Positions 24,466 through 33,917 of a stretch of 39,892 nt of DNA are shown here, piece by piece (within the stretch, counting starts at the first letter, position 1; the number at the start of each line of letters is the position of its first letter). The notes beneath the pieces are model-generated. The model saw only the letters and a list, made by a program, of their open reading frames with translations, did not search any database and was not told where the DNA came from. Source of the DNA: an uncultured Phycisphaerae bacterium (GTDB lineage: Bacteria > Planctomycetota > Phycisphaerae > UBA1845 > PWPN01); NCBI GenBank assembly GCA_938005315.1, contig CALLOB010000029.1, positions 1 to 39,892 of the forward strand, given 5' to 3'. The translations under genes were made by a program, and so were the position numbers.

Positions 24466-25011
24466 TCAGAGGACCTCCACCGTCAGCCGGTCGTTGGTGT
24501 ACACGCAGATCTCCGCGGCGATCTTCATCGCTTCGCGGACGATGTCGTCGGCCGGCAGCGCCGAATGCCGCAGCAATGCCCGGGCGGCCGCGGCCGCGTA
24601 CATGCCGCCCGAGCCGATGCCGATGACGCCGTCGCCGGGCTCGATCACATTGCCGTCGCCGCTGATGATCAACGAGGTCTGGTCGTCGGCCGCGGCCAGC
24701 AGCGACTCCAGGCGCCGCAGCAGGCGGTCGGTCCGCCACTCCTTGGCCAGCTCGATGGCCGCCCGCCGCATGTTGCCCTTGAACTCCTCGAGCTTCTTCT
24801 CGAACCGCTCCAGCAGGGCGAACGCGTCGGCCGCCGAGCCGGCGAACCCGCACAGCACCTTTCCGCCCGACAGCCGGCGGATCTTGCAGGCGTCGTGCTT
24901 GAGGGCCGTCTGCCCGAGCGTCACCTGGCCGTCGCCGCCGATGGCGGTGCGGCCGTCGCGGCGGACCACCAGGATGGTCGTGCTGCGGATCGCTGGGCGA
25001 CCGGGTCGCAT
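24466..25011 (-). CDS. hslV: ATP-dependent protease peptidase subunit HslV
   Basis: HslV is the proteasome-like threonine peptidase of the HslVU protease. The 181-residue precursor starts at 25011, where AAGGAG lies 6 nt upstream, and has a 10-residue propeptide; maturation would expose Thr11 of STTILVVRR as the nucleophile. The [23 protein letters not shown] and [10 protein letters not shown] segments are family hallmarks. It is transcribed divergently from the lipoprotein gene at 25168 and heads the hslV-hslU pair. Confidence 0.95.
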   Translation of the reverse strand: MRPGRPAIRSTTILVVRRDGRTAIGGDGQVTLGQTALKHDACKIRRLSGGKVLCGFAGSAADAFALLERFEKKLEEFKGNMRRAAIELAKEWRTDRLLRRLESLLAAADDQTSLIISGDGNVIEPGDGVIGIGSGGMYAAAAARALLRHSALPADDIVREAMKIAAEICVYTNDRLTVEVL

Positions 25012-25167
25012 CGCGGGCTCCTTCCGGCCGGCGGGGCCGGCGCAGAAGAAAAACGCTATCAGAACCGGCGCCTGACCGCAACCGCGGCGATGGCGTGGCG
25101 TCTGAACCTGCAGGGGCGTATCATCAACGGCGGCTGCAGCGGGGCCGTCCCCGGCGGGAGGAGCGGC

Positions 25168-25758
25168 ATGCGACCCACATACGGCGACACCCGGCGAACG
25201 ACGCTCGTGTTCATGGCCTCCTGGGCGGCGCTGGCCGGGCCGGGCGTCGGCGGCTGCTCGCGTTCGCCGCAGGATGAGCCGCTGAAGCAGCGGCCGGCGA
25301 TCTCCACTACGGCGCCGGGCCCCGGCGGGGGCCTTACCGGAACCGCGGTTGAGCCGCCGTCCGGGCAGCGGCGAGATCAGCCCGCCTCGCGGCCGGCGAG
25401 CACGCTGCCGGCGTCGAGTTACGACCCGAATCCCCCGTACACCGTGCGGTTGAACGTCTCCTCTCCGGACGACGACCAGCCGGGCTGGCTGCGCATCCTG
25501 CAGATCGACGAGGGCCGGCCTGCGGCCTCGGCGACCGGCGTATTTCCCGAGCAGAACCTCATCGAGGTGGACACGCAGAACGTCAGGCGGATCCGCGTGC
25601 ACGTGGCCCACCTGCCGCTGTCGGCCCACAGGCGGATCGTCCTGCGGATCGACGGCCAGGGCATGGAGCTGAGCCGTCGGCACGAGTTCCTGCAGCTGGA
25701 GCGGCTGAAAACCGGCGAGTGGACGGTCCTGAGGCAGGTTGACCGATCCGCCGACTGA
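25168..25758 (+). CDS. Small putative lipoprotein
   Basis: This 196-residue protein starts at the ATG at 25168 after GGGAGGAG. A signal with a twin-arginine-containing n-region and a hydrophobic core ends in GVGGC, which suggests lipidation at Cys30. A Pro/Ser/Thr-rich linker follows (about 33-85), then a small beta-rich domain (about 88-196) with no family I recognise. It is probably anchored in the envelope. It is convergent with fxsA. Function is unknown. Confidence 0.6.
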   Translation: MRPTYGDTRRTTLVFMASWAALAGPGVGGCSRSPQDEPLKQRPAISTTAPGPGGGLTGTAVEPPSGQRRDQPASRPASTLPASSYDPNPPYTVRLNVSSPDDDQPGWLRILQIDEGRPAASATGVFPEQNLIEVDTQNVRRIRVHVAHLPLSAHRRIVLRIDGQGMELSRRHEFLQLERLKTGEWTVLRQVDRSAD

Positions 25759-25791
25759 CCTGTCCCGGCCGCGGACCGCATCGCGGCGGAC

Positions 25792-26253
25792 TCACAGGCG
25801 TTCGTCGGCGTCGCGCACTTCGGTTGCCTGCACATCGATCACGTCGTCGTCGCGCAACGGCCGGATCCCGGCATTCAGGAACTCCACAACGACGAACCGC
25901 GCCCCGAACCAGCGCTTCAGACGGGTGCGGACCATCGCCCGCGTCGGCGGAAGCAGCAGGAGCAGACCGGCGGCGTCGGTCAACAGCCCCGGGGTGATCA
26001 GCATCGTCCCGGCGACGAGGATGAGCAGGGCATCGATGAGGGCATCGGCCGGCATCTGCCCGGCGGCCAGGCGCCGCCGGACTTCCGCCCAGACGCGCAG
26101 GCCTTCGCGGCGGGCCAGGGCGGCCCCCAGCAGGCCGGTGCCGATCACCACCGCGATGGCGGTGCCGGAGCTGGTCGCCCGGCCGAGCCGGATCAGCAGG
26201 TAGAGTTCCACCAGCGGGAGAACGGTGAACAGCAGCAACAGGCGTCCGAGCAT
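25792..26253 (-). CDS. fxsA: FxsA family membrane protein
   Basis: FxsA is an inner-membrane protein known in E. coli as a suppressor of F-exclusion of phage T7. This 153-residue version has the family start LLLLFTVLPLVELYLLIRLG, a second hydrophobic helix (TAIAVVIGTGLLGAALARREG, the second half of the family motif) and a third region (LLILVAGTMLITPGLLTDAAG) with the typical PGLLTD turn, followed by a basic cytoplasmic tail. It is convergent with the lipoprotein gene, 34 nt apart. Confidence 0.88.
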   Translation of the reverse strand: MLGRLLLLFTVLPLVELYLLIRLGRATSSGTAIAVVIGTGLLGAALARREGLRVWAEVRRRLAAGQMPADALIDALLILVAGTMLITPGLLTDAAGLLLLLPPTRAMVRTRLKRWFGARFVVVEFLNAGIRPLRDDDVIDVQATEVRDADERL

Positions 26254-26322
26254 GGCATCTGCACCTTGCGCCCGTTTCCGGTGCCGCGGACCGGCACGGA
26301 ACCGCGGGGCAACCTGCGGCGA

Positions 26323-27645
26323 TCACACCTGCTGCGGGACGACGAACGGCTCGCGGTAGTGCCGGGTGAGCATCGCGTCGGCCTCGGCGTCGCCGACGAA
26401 TCGTTCGGTTCGCGGATCGAACTCCAGTGTGCGCCTCAGCCGCAGAGCGATGTTGGCCAGGTGGCACAGGGCGCTGGAGTAGTGCCCTTCCTCGATGTCG
26501 GCGTTCAGATCCTTCGGCTCGCCGCGGCGCATGGCGGCGTGGAAGTTGTGGAAGTGATTGACGCCCTCACCCCTGCAGACGGGCCCGGGCTTGCCGTCCA
26601 CGACGATCTCCACCGGGCCGTCGGTCCCCCGGATCGCCATGTAGCCCTTCGAGCCGTAGAACAGGTTGCCGATCGTGCAGCCCCACTCGTCGTTGGTCGG
26701 CCGGCCGCGAACCTCGATGACCATCAGCGTCCCGTTCTCGAACTGCAGCGTGGCCACCTGGGTGTTGGGCGTTTCGCCCTGGTCCCTGTACGTGTAGCGC
26801 CCGCCCATGCTGGCCACGCGGACCGGAAGCCTCTGCCCCAGGCCCCAGCGGGCGATGTCCACCTGGTGCACGCCCTGGTTGCCGATATCTCCGTTGCCGT
26901 AGTCCCAGTGCCAGTGCCAGTTGTAGTGGAAGCGATTGCGGTTGAACGGCCGCACGGGGGCCGGGCCGAGCCACAGATCGTAATGCACGCCCGGGGGCGG
27001 CGCGGGTTCGTCGGGTTCGATACCGATGGAGCCGCGGTTCTTGTAGCACAGTACGCGGGCCATGTAGACCTCGCCGATCACGCCCTCGCGGAGCATGCGG
27101 ATCGCCTCGCGCACGTCGCCGGAGGAGCGCCCCTGGGTGCCGTGCTGCACGATGCGGCCGTAACGGCGGGCGGCTTCCACGGCCTTGCGGCCCTCGAAAA
27201 TGTTGTGCGACGACGGCTTCTCGACGTACACGTCCTTGCCCGCCTGGCAGGCCCAGACGGTGGCCAGGGCGTGCCAGTGGTTGGGCGTGGCGATCGAGAC
27301 GCAGTCGATGCTCCGGTCGTCGAGCACCCGGCGCAGGTCGGTTTCGACCGTCGGGGCGGGCCGTTCGAGCTTCTCCAGATCCTTCAGACGGGGCTCGAAC
27401 TGGCTCTCATCGACGTCGCAGAGCACCGCGACGCGGACGCCGCGGGCCTGGGCGTGGTGCCGCACGTGGTTGCCGCCCTGCCCGCGGATGCCGATGCAGG
27501 CCACGCGGATCTCCTCATTGGGCCCGCGGCGGGGGGTCGTCGCGGCGACTGGCAGACGCGGCTCCTCGGCCGCCCGGGCGGCGGCGGAGAGCCCCGCGGC
27601 GGCGGCCACGGACTTCAGGAAGCTGCGGCGACGGGTCCGGAACAT
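26323..27645 (-). CDS. Tat-exported Gfo/Idh/MocA oxidoreductase
   Basis: This 440-residue protein has a twin-arginine signal (RRRSFLK at 5-11, then AAAAGLSAAARA), so it is folded with its cofactor and exported to the periplasm. It then shows the Gfo/Idh Rossmann start RVACIGIRGQGGN and the EKPSSHNIFEG catalytic motif (EKP), with a C-terminal alpha/beta domain. The start is the ATG at 27645, which has AAGGAG 5 nt upstream; an in-frame open stretch to 27723 has none. Such exported Gfo/Idh proteins are abundant in planctomycetes and are thought to act on sugars or polyols. It lies 112 nt downstream of the SPFH/ABC cluster and may be its own unit. Confidence 0.85.
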   Translation of the reverse strand: MFRTRRRSFLKSVAAAAGLSAAARAAEEPRLPVAATTPRRGPNEEIRVACIGIRGQGGNHVRHHAQARGVRVAVLCDVDESQFEPRLKDLEKLERPAPTVETDLRRVLDDRSIDCVSIATPNHWHALATVWACQAGKDVYVEKPSSHNIFEGRKAVEAARRYGRIVQHGTQGRSSGDVREAIRMLREGVIGEVYMARVLCYKNRGSIGIEPDEPAPPPGVHYDLWLGPAPVRPFNRNRFHYNWHWHWDYGNGDIGNQGVHQVDIARWGLGQRLPVRVASMGGRYTYRDQGETPNTQVATLQFENGTLMVIEVRGRPTNDEWGCTIGNLFYGSKGYMAIRGTDGPVEIVVDGKPGPVCRGEGVNHFHNFHAAMRRGEPKDLNADIEEGHYSSALCHLANIALRLRRTLEFDPRTERFVGDAEADAMLTRHYREPFVVPQQV

Positions 27646-27757
27646 GTCTGCTCCTTGCGGTGATGAGCGGGGGGCTGAACGCAGCACATCCGACAGGTTA
27701 ACGGGATCCGGCCGCCAGACCAAGACCCGACCGGACCGACGGGGATCGCCGGGGCGG

Positions 27758-29803
27758 TCACTCCACGCGCCGAAGGCGGCCTTCCCGCCGCAGCCGGTCT
27801 TCCTCCTCCTGCTTCTGGCGGATGGCCTCGCGGGCCACGTCCTCCGGGCGGCTGGTGACCTTGGAAGCCCGGAACTCGGCCATCCCCGGCGGTTCGGGGA
27901 ACGCCCGGGCGACGTCGAGCCCGGCAGCCCTGCAGTGCTCGGTGATCACCGGCAGGGCGGCGTCGTAGGCCCGCCGGCGGATCTCTTCCTGCTCGCGGGC
28001 CCAGATCGTCAGCCGCATCGGCAGGGGGAAACCGGGGCTGGACAGGGCGTTGACCAGGGCGTCGGCGCGCATCTGCTCGAACGGCGGGAGCGTGCGGCGG
28101 GCCTCGCGGTCGTCGCGGTTCTCGCGCATGTAGTCCTCGTAGAGCTCGAAGGCGCTGCGCATGCGGTTGCGGAAGTCGTTGCCGTGCCCGGCGGCCAGCG
28201 AGAGGTAGGCGTCGTAGAACAGTGAGTGCAGGAACATGGTCGTCTCGCGCATGCTTCCGGCATGCTCGTCGATCAGGTCCTGGATGAAGACGCGGAAGGG
28301 CACCTGGTAGCGCTCGTTCATCTTGCCGGTGAACTGGTCGGGGTAGTGGACCGCCAGGTAGTCCCAGTATTTCACGGCCTCCTCCTCCCGGCCGGCCAGA
28401 TACAGGGCCACGATGGCGGTCTCGAGGAAATTGATGTGTCCGCTGCGGAGGATCTCGGCCGTGCGGTTCTCGACCTTCTCGCCGGTCTCCGGGTCGGCGT
28501 AGATCGGCCCCATCTCGATGTACTTGCGGTGCATCGGCTCGATGTACCCGAAGTCCGGCATCATCGCCAGGAAGGATTCGTGCGGCACGTCCACGTTGTT
28601 GCGGAAGATGTAGCGCCCGTGGCGGGCGATGGTCGGCAGCGAGAACAGGATGATCCGGTCGGTGTTGAGCAGGTCGAACGGATCGAGCTTCCGGAGGGTG
28701 CGGACCTTGTCGGTGCCGTACATGCCCCAGTAGATCGCCTGAGACCACGGCGTGCGCCAGTCGATGGGCACGGGCTTCTCGGTACCCAACCTCCGGGTCA
28801 GCTGGTGCATGAACGCCGGGTCCATCTTGTACTGTTCGCGGAGCACCTTGGCCCGCAGAAACGCGAGCAGGGCCTGGAAATCCTCCGGCGCGGCCCGGTC
28901 GAAGAACTCGGCCAGCGGCGGGCGTTCCCCGCCGGGCGACGCGGCGACATACGTGGCCAGCTCGCGCTCCTGAAGGTACTTCGCATAAGGGCGGAAAAAC
29001 GAAAGTTCCAGGGGATGGAAGACCCGCTGCGGACTTGTCGTGGCCCGGACGTCCACTCCCAGGCGGGCAAGTTCATCGACCAGCGACCCGACGCCCGGAC
29101 GCGCGGCCAGGAGTTCCTCGAGCGTCGCCGGAGCCTCGGCCACGGGCTTCAGGAAGTCGGCGGCCTCGTCGTCCGGGACGCCCACCGGCGGCGGCCCCAG
29201 CAGCGTCTCCATGGTCGACGCCCAGGTGCGCTTGTAGTACATCTGGAAGTCGTCCATCATGTCCCCGACCTTGTGGAACCACGTCCAGGCCAGCTGGTGG
29301 TACAGCGAGACGACCTTTTCGTTGTTGGGGATGCCCTCGTCGCGCAGCAGGCGGATGCCGTTGTAGACCCACTGCCAGCGCTCCTGGCCGGTGTGGGTCG
29401 CCACCGAGATGTTGTAGGCCATGTTCCAGGACTGGAAGCTCCACACCGCCGCGAATCGCGGCTGCAGCGTGCAGATCCACTTGGCCAGCTGATGCGACTC
29501 GTAGTACTTGCCCTCCTCCTTGAGCCGGTCGGCCCGCACCCAGAGGTAATCGGCGGCCAGGCCGCGGAAGGTCCCGCCCGCGGCGCTGATCCAGGCGTAT
29601 TTGGGAGGCAGCTCGGCGTAGATGTTGGACTGCAAGACCAGCTGCAGGTCCCGGCGCTGGCGGTTGATCGGCCCCTGGAGCATGGCCGCGCCCGCCACGC
29701 AGACCGCCGCCCCCGCCAGTGCGGCCAGCTGTACGAGGGTGGAGGATCTCCGGGCCTGCACCCGGGCGATCACGAACGCGCCGTGGTCGCGCATCTCGGT
29801 CAC
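27758..29803 (-). CDS. Single-pass membrane protein, helical repeat-rich, unknown function
   Basis: This 681-residue protein has a short cytoplasmic N-terminus, one transmembrane helix at about 23-45 and a large periplasmic part. The latter looks largely helical, with segments such as ADRLKEEGKYYESHQLAKWICTL that resemble TPR repeats; the last 25 residues are highly charged. I do not recognise the family. It is 93 nt downstream of the ABC-2 permease and on the same strand, so it may be an accessory subunit of that exporter. Confidence 0.65.
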   Translation of the reverse strand: MTEMRDHGAFVIARVQARRSSTLVQLAALAGAAVCVAGAAMLQGPINRQRRDLQLVLQSNIYAELPPKYAWISAAGGTFRGLAADYLWVRADRLKEEGKYYESHQLAKWICTLQPRFAAVWSFQSWNMAYNISVATHTGQERWQWVYNGIRLLRDEGIPNNEKVVSLYHQLAWTWFHKVGDMMDDFQMYYKRTWASTMETLLGPPPVGVPDDEAADFLKPVAEAPATLEELLAARPGVGSLVDELARLGVDVRATTSPQRVFHPLELSFFRPYAKYLQERELATYVAASPGGERPPLAEFFDRAAPEDFQALLAFLRAKVLREQYKMDPAFMHQLTRRLGTEKPVPIDWRTPWSQAIYWGMYGTDKVRTLRKLDPFDLLNTDRIILFSLPTIARHGRYIFRNNVDVPHESFLAMMPDFGYIEPMHRKYIEMGPIYADPETGEKVENRTAEILRSGHINFLETAIVALYLAGREEEAVKYWDYLAVHYPDQFTGKMNERYQVPFRVFIQDLIDEHAGSMRETTMFLHSLFYDAYLSLAAGHGNDFRNRMRSAFELYEDYMRENRDDREARRTLPPFEQMRADALVNALSSPGFPLPMRLTIWAREQEEIRRRAYDAALPVITEHCRAAGLDVARAFPEPPGMAEFRASKVTSRPEDVAREAIRQKQEEEDRLRREGRLRRVE

Positions 29804-29896
29804 GCTGTCGTCACCTCGCCTCCCCGCCGCCGACCCGCACCGCGCCGGAACCCCCGCCGCGGACCGGATCGACCCCTTCGCGCCGGCCGCGCGGGT

Positions 29897-31282
29897 TCAG
29901 GCCGTGGGTCTGGCCACCTCGCGCCATGTCAGGATGACCGAGGCCAGCACCCCCAGAATCAGGCCCCGCACCAGCACCAGGTAGGCCGCCGCCTGGAACG
30001 TCCACACCAGGGGAATCAGCCGGCCGGAAGCCACGTTCCCCGTCGCGTCGTAGCGCGAGAAGTCCGGCACCAGCCGCACGAAGGTCCGCCCGATCCATCG
30101 CAGGGGCGGACCGAAGATCCACATCGGGTCGGCCTTGCCGGTCGTCCCCGGATCCACCCACTCCATCGCGTCCATCAGAAAGCCGCCGCTGGCGGAGACG
30201 AACAGCACCAGCATCATCGCCATGCAGGCCACCGGGAAGGACACGAAGCACGAGGCCGCCAGCCCGCCGGCCGCCAGGAACGCCAGCCGGCACCACAGGA
30301 TCGCCAGGCAGCAGAACAGGTTCCAGTGGAACTGACCGATCCCGTAAAGCAGTTCCAGGCTGTCGTCGCCCTCGAACGTGATGGTGAAACCCCGGTCGGC
30401 GGAGGCGATTAGCACGTAGAAGACGCCCTCGCGGTTCACCGCCGCCAGGGGGATCGGCACCGTCTGGAAACGATCGACCAGGCACTCCATCTCGACCGGG
30501 GCCATCTGGGTATCGGGGTCTTCGGGGTCGCCGCAGTAGAGCCGCACCAGGGCGGCCACGTCCGAGAGCCCGCCGGGGTGCGTGGGTTTGAAGCGCAGGT
30601 GCAGGTAGCCCTCCTGCTCGCGATCGACCCGCAGGTTGCGGAAGATGAACTGCCGTCCCTGCCCCGGCGGAATCGAGCGCCAGCCGGCACGGTAGTTGTC
30701 CACCAGGCTTCGTCGCACGGCCTCGACGCCGTCGGGCGACACGTCCTGGAGGCGGTTCTCCTGCCGGAGGCGGCGGATCTCCTCCTCGGCCAGGGCCTGA
30801 AAGTCCGGCGGACTGGGCTTGACGCCGTGCCGCACGCTGAGGACCTCGAACTGCAGGGCCTCGCGGTCGCCCGGAACGCTGGTCGGCTGACGGGCGAGGT
30901 ACCAGACCGCCGCCGAGACCGCCAGCAACGTGACGCCCAGCAGGGCGGCGTTCAGCAGCATGATGCCCAGCCACTTGCCGGCCACCAGCTTCCAGCGGGC
31001 CAGCGGCTTGCTGACCACGGTGAAGACCGTCTTGTTGCGGATCTCGTCGGCCACCGCCGCGCAGGACAGGAATACGGTCAGCAGGCTCAGCAGCAGCCCG
31101 ACGGCCCCGAGGGCATAAGCCAGGCAGCTCTGCACCCGGCTGCGCAGCGTGACCCCGTCGCCCTCCACCACGAACGGCAGCACCGCCAGCAGGCCCAGCT
31201 GCACGGCGATGAAAACGATCGCGACCCGCCGGCGGATGCTCTCGGCGACCATGAGACGGGCGATGGCCCAGATGCCCTGCAT
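29897..31282 (-). CDS. ABC-2 type transporter permease
   Basis: This 461-residue inner-membrane protein is an ABC-2-type permease. Hydrophobic helices at about 16-37, 56-75 and 105-130 flank a motif DEIRNKTVFTVVSKP at 79-93, followed by a large extracytoplasmic loop of about 180 residues (about 135-320) and a C-terminal group of helices. The large loop is unusual for simple ABC-2 exporters and may bind a partner or substrate. Its ATG is 6 nt after the ATPase stop, so the two are a unit. Substrate is unknown. The same motif occurs at the same residue range in the divergent permease at 37458. Confidence 0.8.
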   Translation of the reverse strand: MQGIWAIARLMVAESIRRRVAIVFIAVQLGLLAVLPFVVEGDGVTLRSRVQSCLAYALGAVGLLLSLLTVFLSCAAVADEIRNKTVFTVVSKPLARWKLVAGKWLGIMLLNAALLGVTLLAVSAAVWYLARQPTSVPGDREALQFEVLSVRHGVKPSPPDFQALAEEEIRRLRQENRLQDVSPDGVEAVRRSLVDNYRAGWRSIPPGQGRQFIFRNLRVDREQEGYLHLRFKPTHPGGLSDVAALVRLYCGDPEDPDTQMAPVEMECLVDRFQTVPIPLAAVNREGVFYVLIASADRGFTITFEGDDSLELLYGIGQFHWNLFCCLAILWCRLAFLAAGGLAASCFVSFPVACMAMMLVLFVSASGGFLMDAMEWVDPGTTGKADPMWIFGPPLRWIGRTFVRLVPDFSRYDATGNVASGRLIPLVWTFQAAAYLVLVRGLILGVLASVILTWREVARPTA

Positions 31283-31288
31283 CGCACG

Positions 31289-32479
31289 CTACTCCCCCGG
31301 GGCCCGACGTTCCTGGGCCCGGCGAACGAGATCGTCGATGACGCCGGTGTCCGCCTCGGCGGCCTGCGGCGCTGGAGACTCCTCCGGCGGCGAGCCTTCG
31401 GCGGACCGGCGGGCCCCGGCGACGAGTTCGTCGATGACCTCGCGGGCCGGCTCCTCCGGCGGCGGGGCTGGCGTTTCGGGAGTCGTCCCGGCCGGCGCGG
31501 GCCGCGTGGAGGCCGTGACCAGCGAGGCGATCAGCGCCTCGCCTTCGGCGCTCCCGGAGGCCAGGAAGTCGGCGATCTGGCCGCCCGAGGCCGCCCCGCT
31601 GGTCCGCAGACGGGCCTGGCGGGCCTCGCGCACGATGCGCAGGAAGAACGATTCGAGCTTGTCCGAGGGCGCGGTCACGCTCAGCACCGACTTGCCCTCC
31701 AGACGCTCGATGAGCCGTCGGATCTCCTCGATGGTCGAGGGTTCCAGTCGCTCCGTGGTGATCTGGGTCAGGTCCCGCTGGCTCAGCAGCTCGCGGATGT
31801 CGCCCATCGCCTGGCGCCGGCCGCCGTAGAGCACGGTCACCCGCTGGCAGACGTCCTCCACGTCGGCCAGGAGATGGCTGCACAGCAGGATGGTCTTGCG
31901 CTTCTCGCGGTTGAGAAACAGGATCAGGTCCTTGATCTCGCGCGTGCCGATGGGGTCCAGGCCGGTGGTCGGCTCGTCGAGGATCAGCAGCGCCGGGTCG
32001 TTGATCAGCGCCTGGGCCAGCCCGATGCGCCGGGCCATGCCCTTGGAATACTCCCCGATCCGGCGACGGGCCTCGCCGGCCAGGCCGACCATCTCCAGCA
32101 GCTGATCGACCCTGCGCCGCCGCTCGGGGCGCGGGATGCGGAACAGCCGGCCGTAGAAATCCAGCGTCTCCCGGGCGTTGAGAAAGCGGTAGAGGTAGGA
32201 CTCCTCGGGCAGGTAGCCGATCCGGGCCTTGACCGCCACGTCGGTCGGCGGCCGGCCGAAAACGCCGATCCGCCCGCGCGTGGGGTACAGCAGCCCCAGC
32301 AGCATCTTGATGGTCGTGGTCTTGCCCGAGCCGTTGGGACCCAGCAGCCCGAAGACCTCGTTGGCGTGGATGTCCAGGTCCAGGCGATCGACGGCCAGGA
32401 CCCGCTGGCGGTGCCAGAAGTCCTTGAACGCCTTGGTCAGCCCGACGGCCTGCACGACCGGAACGGCGGTAGCTACCAT
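31289..32479 (-). CDS. ABC-2 type transporter ATP-binding protein with C-terminal tail
   Basis: This 396-residue ATPase powers the ABC-2 permease encoded directly downstream. It has Walker A GPNGSGKT at 47-54, the ABC-2-type signature YSKGMARRIGLAQ, Walker B LLILDEP and a switch histidine in LLCSHLL. The usual domain ends near 300; a Pro/Ala/Glu-rich tail of about 85 residues follows, carrying two copies of a short motif, EVIDELVAGAR and GVIDDLVRRAQ. I prefer the ATG at 32479 over a GTG nine nt upstream; neither has a strong ribosome binding site. The gene follows the third SPFH gene by 127 nt. Confidence 0.88.
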   Translation of the reverse strand: MVATAVPVVQAVGLTKAFKDFWHRQRVLAVDRLDLDIHANEVFGLLGPNGSGKTTTIKMLLGLLYPTRGRIGVFGRPPTDVAVKARIGYLPEESYLYRFLNARETLDFYGRLFRIPRPERRRRVDQLLEMVGLAGEARRRIGEYSKGMARRIGLAQALINDPALLILDEPTTGLDPIGTREIKDLILFLNREKRKTILLCSHLLADVEDVCQRVTVLYGGRRQAMGDIRELLSQRDLTQITTERLEPSTIEEIRRLIERLEGKSVLSVTAPSDKLESFFLRIVREARQARLRTSGAASGGQIADFLASGSAEGEALIASLVTASTRPAPAGTTPETPAPPPEEPAREVIDELVAGARRSAEGSPPEESPAPQAAEADTGVIDDLVRRAQERRAPGE

Positions 32480-32606
32480 GAGGGACACCGCTGAATCATG
32501 ACCGCCCGCGCGCCTCGGCGCGGAACCCTTCGTCGCGGCGGCCGCCCCGCGGCGGGCCGCGGCCCTGCCCGATCAGGCCCCGTGCCCGATCCGGCTTCCC
32601 GGGACT

Positions 32607-33857
32607 TCACGGCTTCTGCTCGCGCCGCTTGGCCTGTGCGGCCTTTTCTTCGGCCTCGATCTGCACCGGGTCCTTGCTCAGCCACAGGACCAGCTGCTTG
32701 GCCCCCTCGGGAAGAAGCCACTTGGTGACGCCGGTCTCGGCGTAGAGATTGTTCAGCGCGTTCTGCCTGAGCCGCCGACGCAGCAGGTCCGGGTTGCGCC
32801 GGTACTCCTCCAGCAGCATCTCGAACAGCCGCACCTCCGCCTGGGCGTCGGCAATGATCTTGTCCCGGCGGCTCTTGGCCAGCTGGATCCGGCCGCCGGC
32901 CTCGCCCTTGGCCCGGCTCAGGAGGATGTCGCCGATGGTCTGCACGATCGCGTCGCGCGCCGGACCGTCCTCCGCCTGGTCGAGCCGCTCGATCTCGCGG
33001 GCCAGGTCCTCCCAGGCCTCGCCGGCGGCGCCGTTGAGCTTCTTGTTCCGCGTGCTGCGGGCGGCGTTGATCGCGTTGATCTTGGCGTTCTCGGCGTCGG
33101 TGACGTTGAGAAAGGCGTCCTTGGCCTGCAGCGGGAAGTAGGACTTGTCCGCGGCCACGTTCTCGATGGTGATGCCGCTGCGGAGCCGCTCGAGTGTCGC
33201 CTGGGCCCGCCGCTGCACCGCAGCGGCCACGCGGCCGGGGTCCTTCCAGACCACGTCGGCGGTCGTTCGAGCGGCCTCGGCCACGGCCGCGTTGCGCACC
33301 ACCGCCTCCAGCAGCGCCCGTTCGTCCGACACGTTGTCCACGTAGTCCATCGGCTCGCTGATGCGGTACTGGACGTTCAGGCGCATGTGCATGATCGCCC
33401 GGTCGCCGGTGAGCAGGGCCCCATCCGTCGCCGGATCCAGGCCCAGCGTCTTGGAGCCCAGCTCGCTGAGTTCCCTGCTCTTGTCCTGCTCGCTGAGCCG
33501 CAGCCAGAACGCGTCGATGTCCATGCTGATCGGCGCGGTCGGGATCTTGATCACCTCGTCGATCGGGAAGGGCCAGGCGAAGTGCAGCCCGGGCGGACGC
33601 ACCAGGTTGTCCCGCCGGCCGAAGGTCGAGACCACGGCCACTTCCTTCTGGTCCACGGTGAACACGCCGGTGCACAGGAAAAGCACCACCAGCAGCAGCA
33701 TCACCGCCTTGAGCACCCGGAAGCTCGCCCGCAGGGCGTCCGCCAGCGACTGCTGCGCGGGGTCCAGCGGCGTTTCGGCCGCCGCCGGGCCGGCGTCGGC
33801 GCCGTGCCCGTGAACGTGATCATGGTGGTCGTGGTGATGGTGATGGTCGTGTGCCAC
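32607..33857 (-). CDS. SPFH/band-7 (HflK/HflC-like) protein with histidine-rich N-terminus
   Basis: This 416-residue protein has a cytoplasmic N-terminus, one transmembrane helix at about 48-66 and then a prohibitin-homology domain starting VDQKEVAVVSTFGRRD with the HflK/C motif PGLHFAWPFPIDEV. A coiled-coil region (about 250-360) follows. HflK and HflC form a large cage in the inner membrane that regulates FtsH and organises membrane microdomains. The first 18 residues contain 11 histidines (MAHDHHHHHDHHDHVHGHG), a natural metal-binding tract. It is the third of three consecutive SPFH genes. Confidence 0.85.
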   Translation of the reverse strand: MAHDHHHHHDHHDHVHGHGADAGPAAAETPLDPAQQSLADALRASFRVLKAVMLLLVVLFLCTGVFTVDQKEVAVVSTFGRRDNLVRPPGLHFAWPFPIDEVIKIPTAPISMDIDAFWLRLSEQDKSRELSELGSKTLGLDPATDGALLTGDRAIMHMRLNVQYRISEPMDYVDNVSDERALLEAVVRNAAVAEAARTTADVVWKDPGRVAAAVQRRAQATLERLRSGITIENVAADKSYFPLQAKDAFLNVTDAENAKINAINAARSTRNKKLNGAAGEAWEDLAREIERLDQAEDGPARDAIVQTIGDILLSRAKGEAGGRIQLAKSRRDKIIADAQAEVRLFEMLLEEYRRNPDLLRRRLRQNALNNLYAETGVTKWLLPEGAKQLVLWLSKDPVQIEAEEKAAQAKRREQKP

Positions 33858-33917
33858 GGTGCGCTACTCCCGCCGAACGCGCCCGGCGGTGCGGGAAGCC
33901 CCCCGCCGCCGGATCGG

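Noticed and set aside
24359-25081. Apparent N-terminal fusion on hslU
   Set aside because: The upstream part of this open frame is out of frame with hslV, which is intact over the same DNA, and HslU begins normally at 24358.
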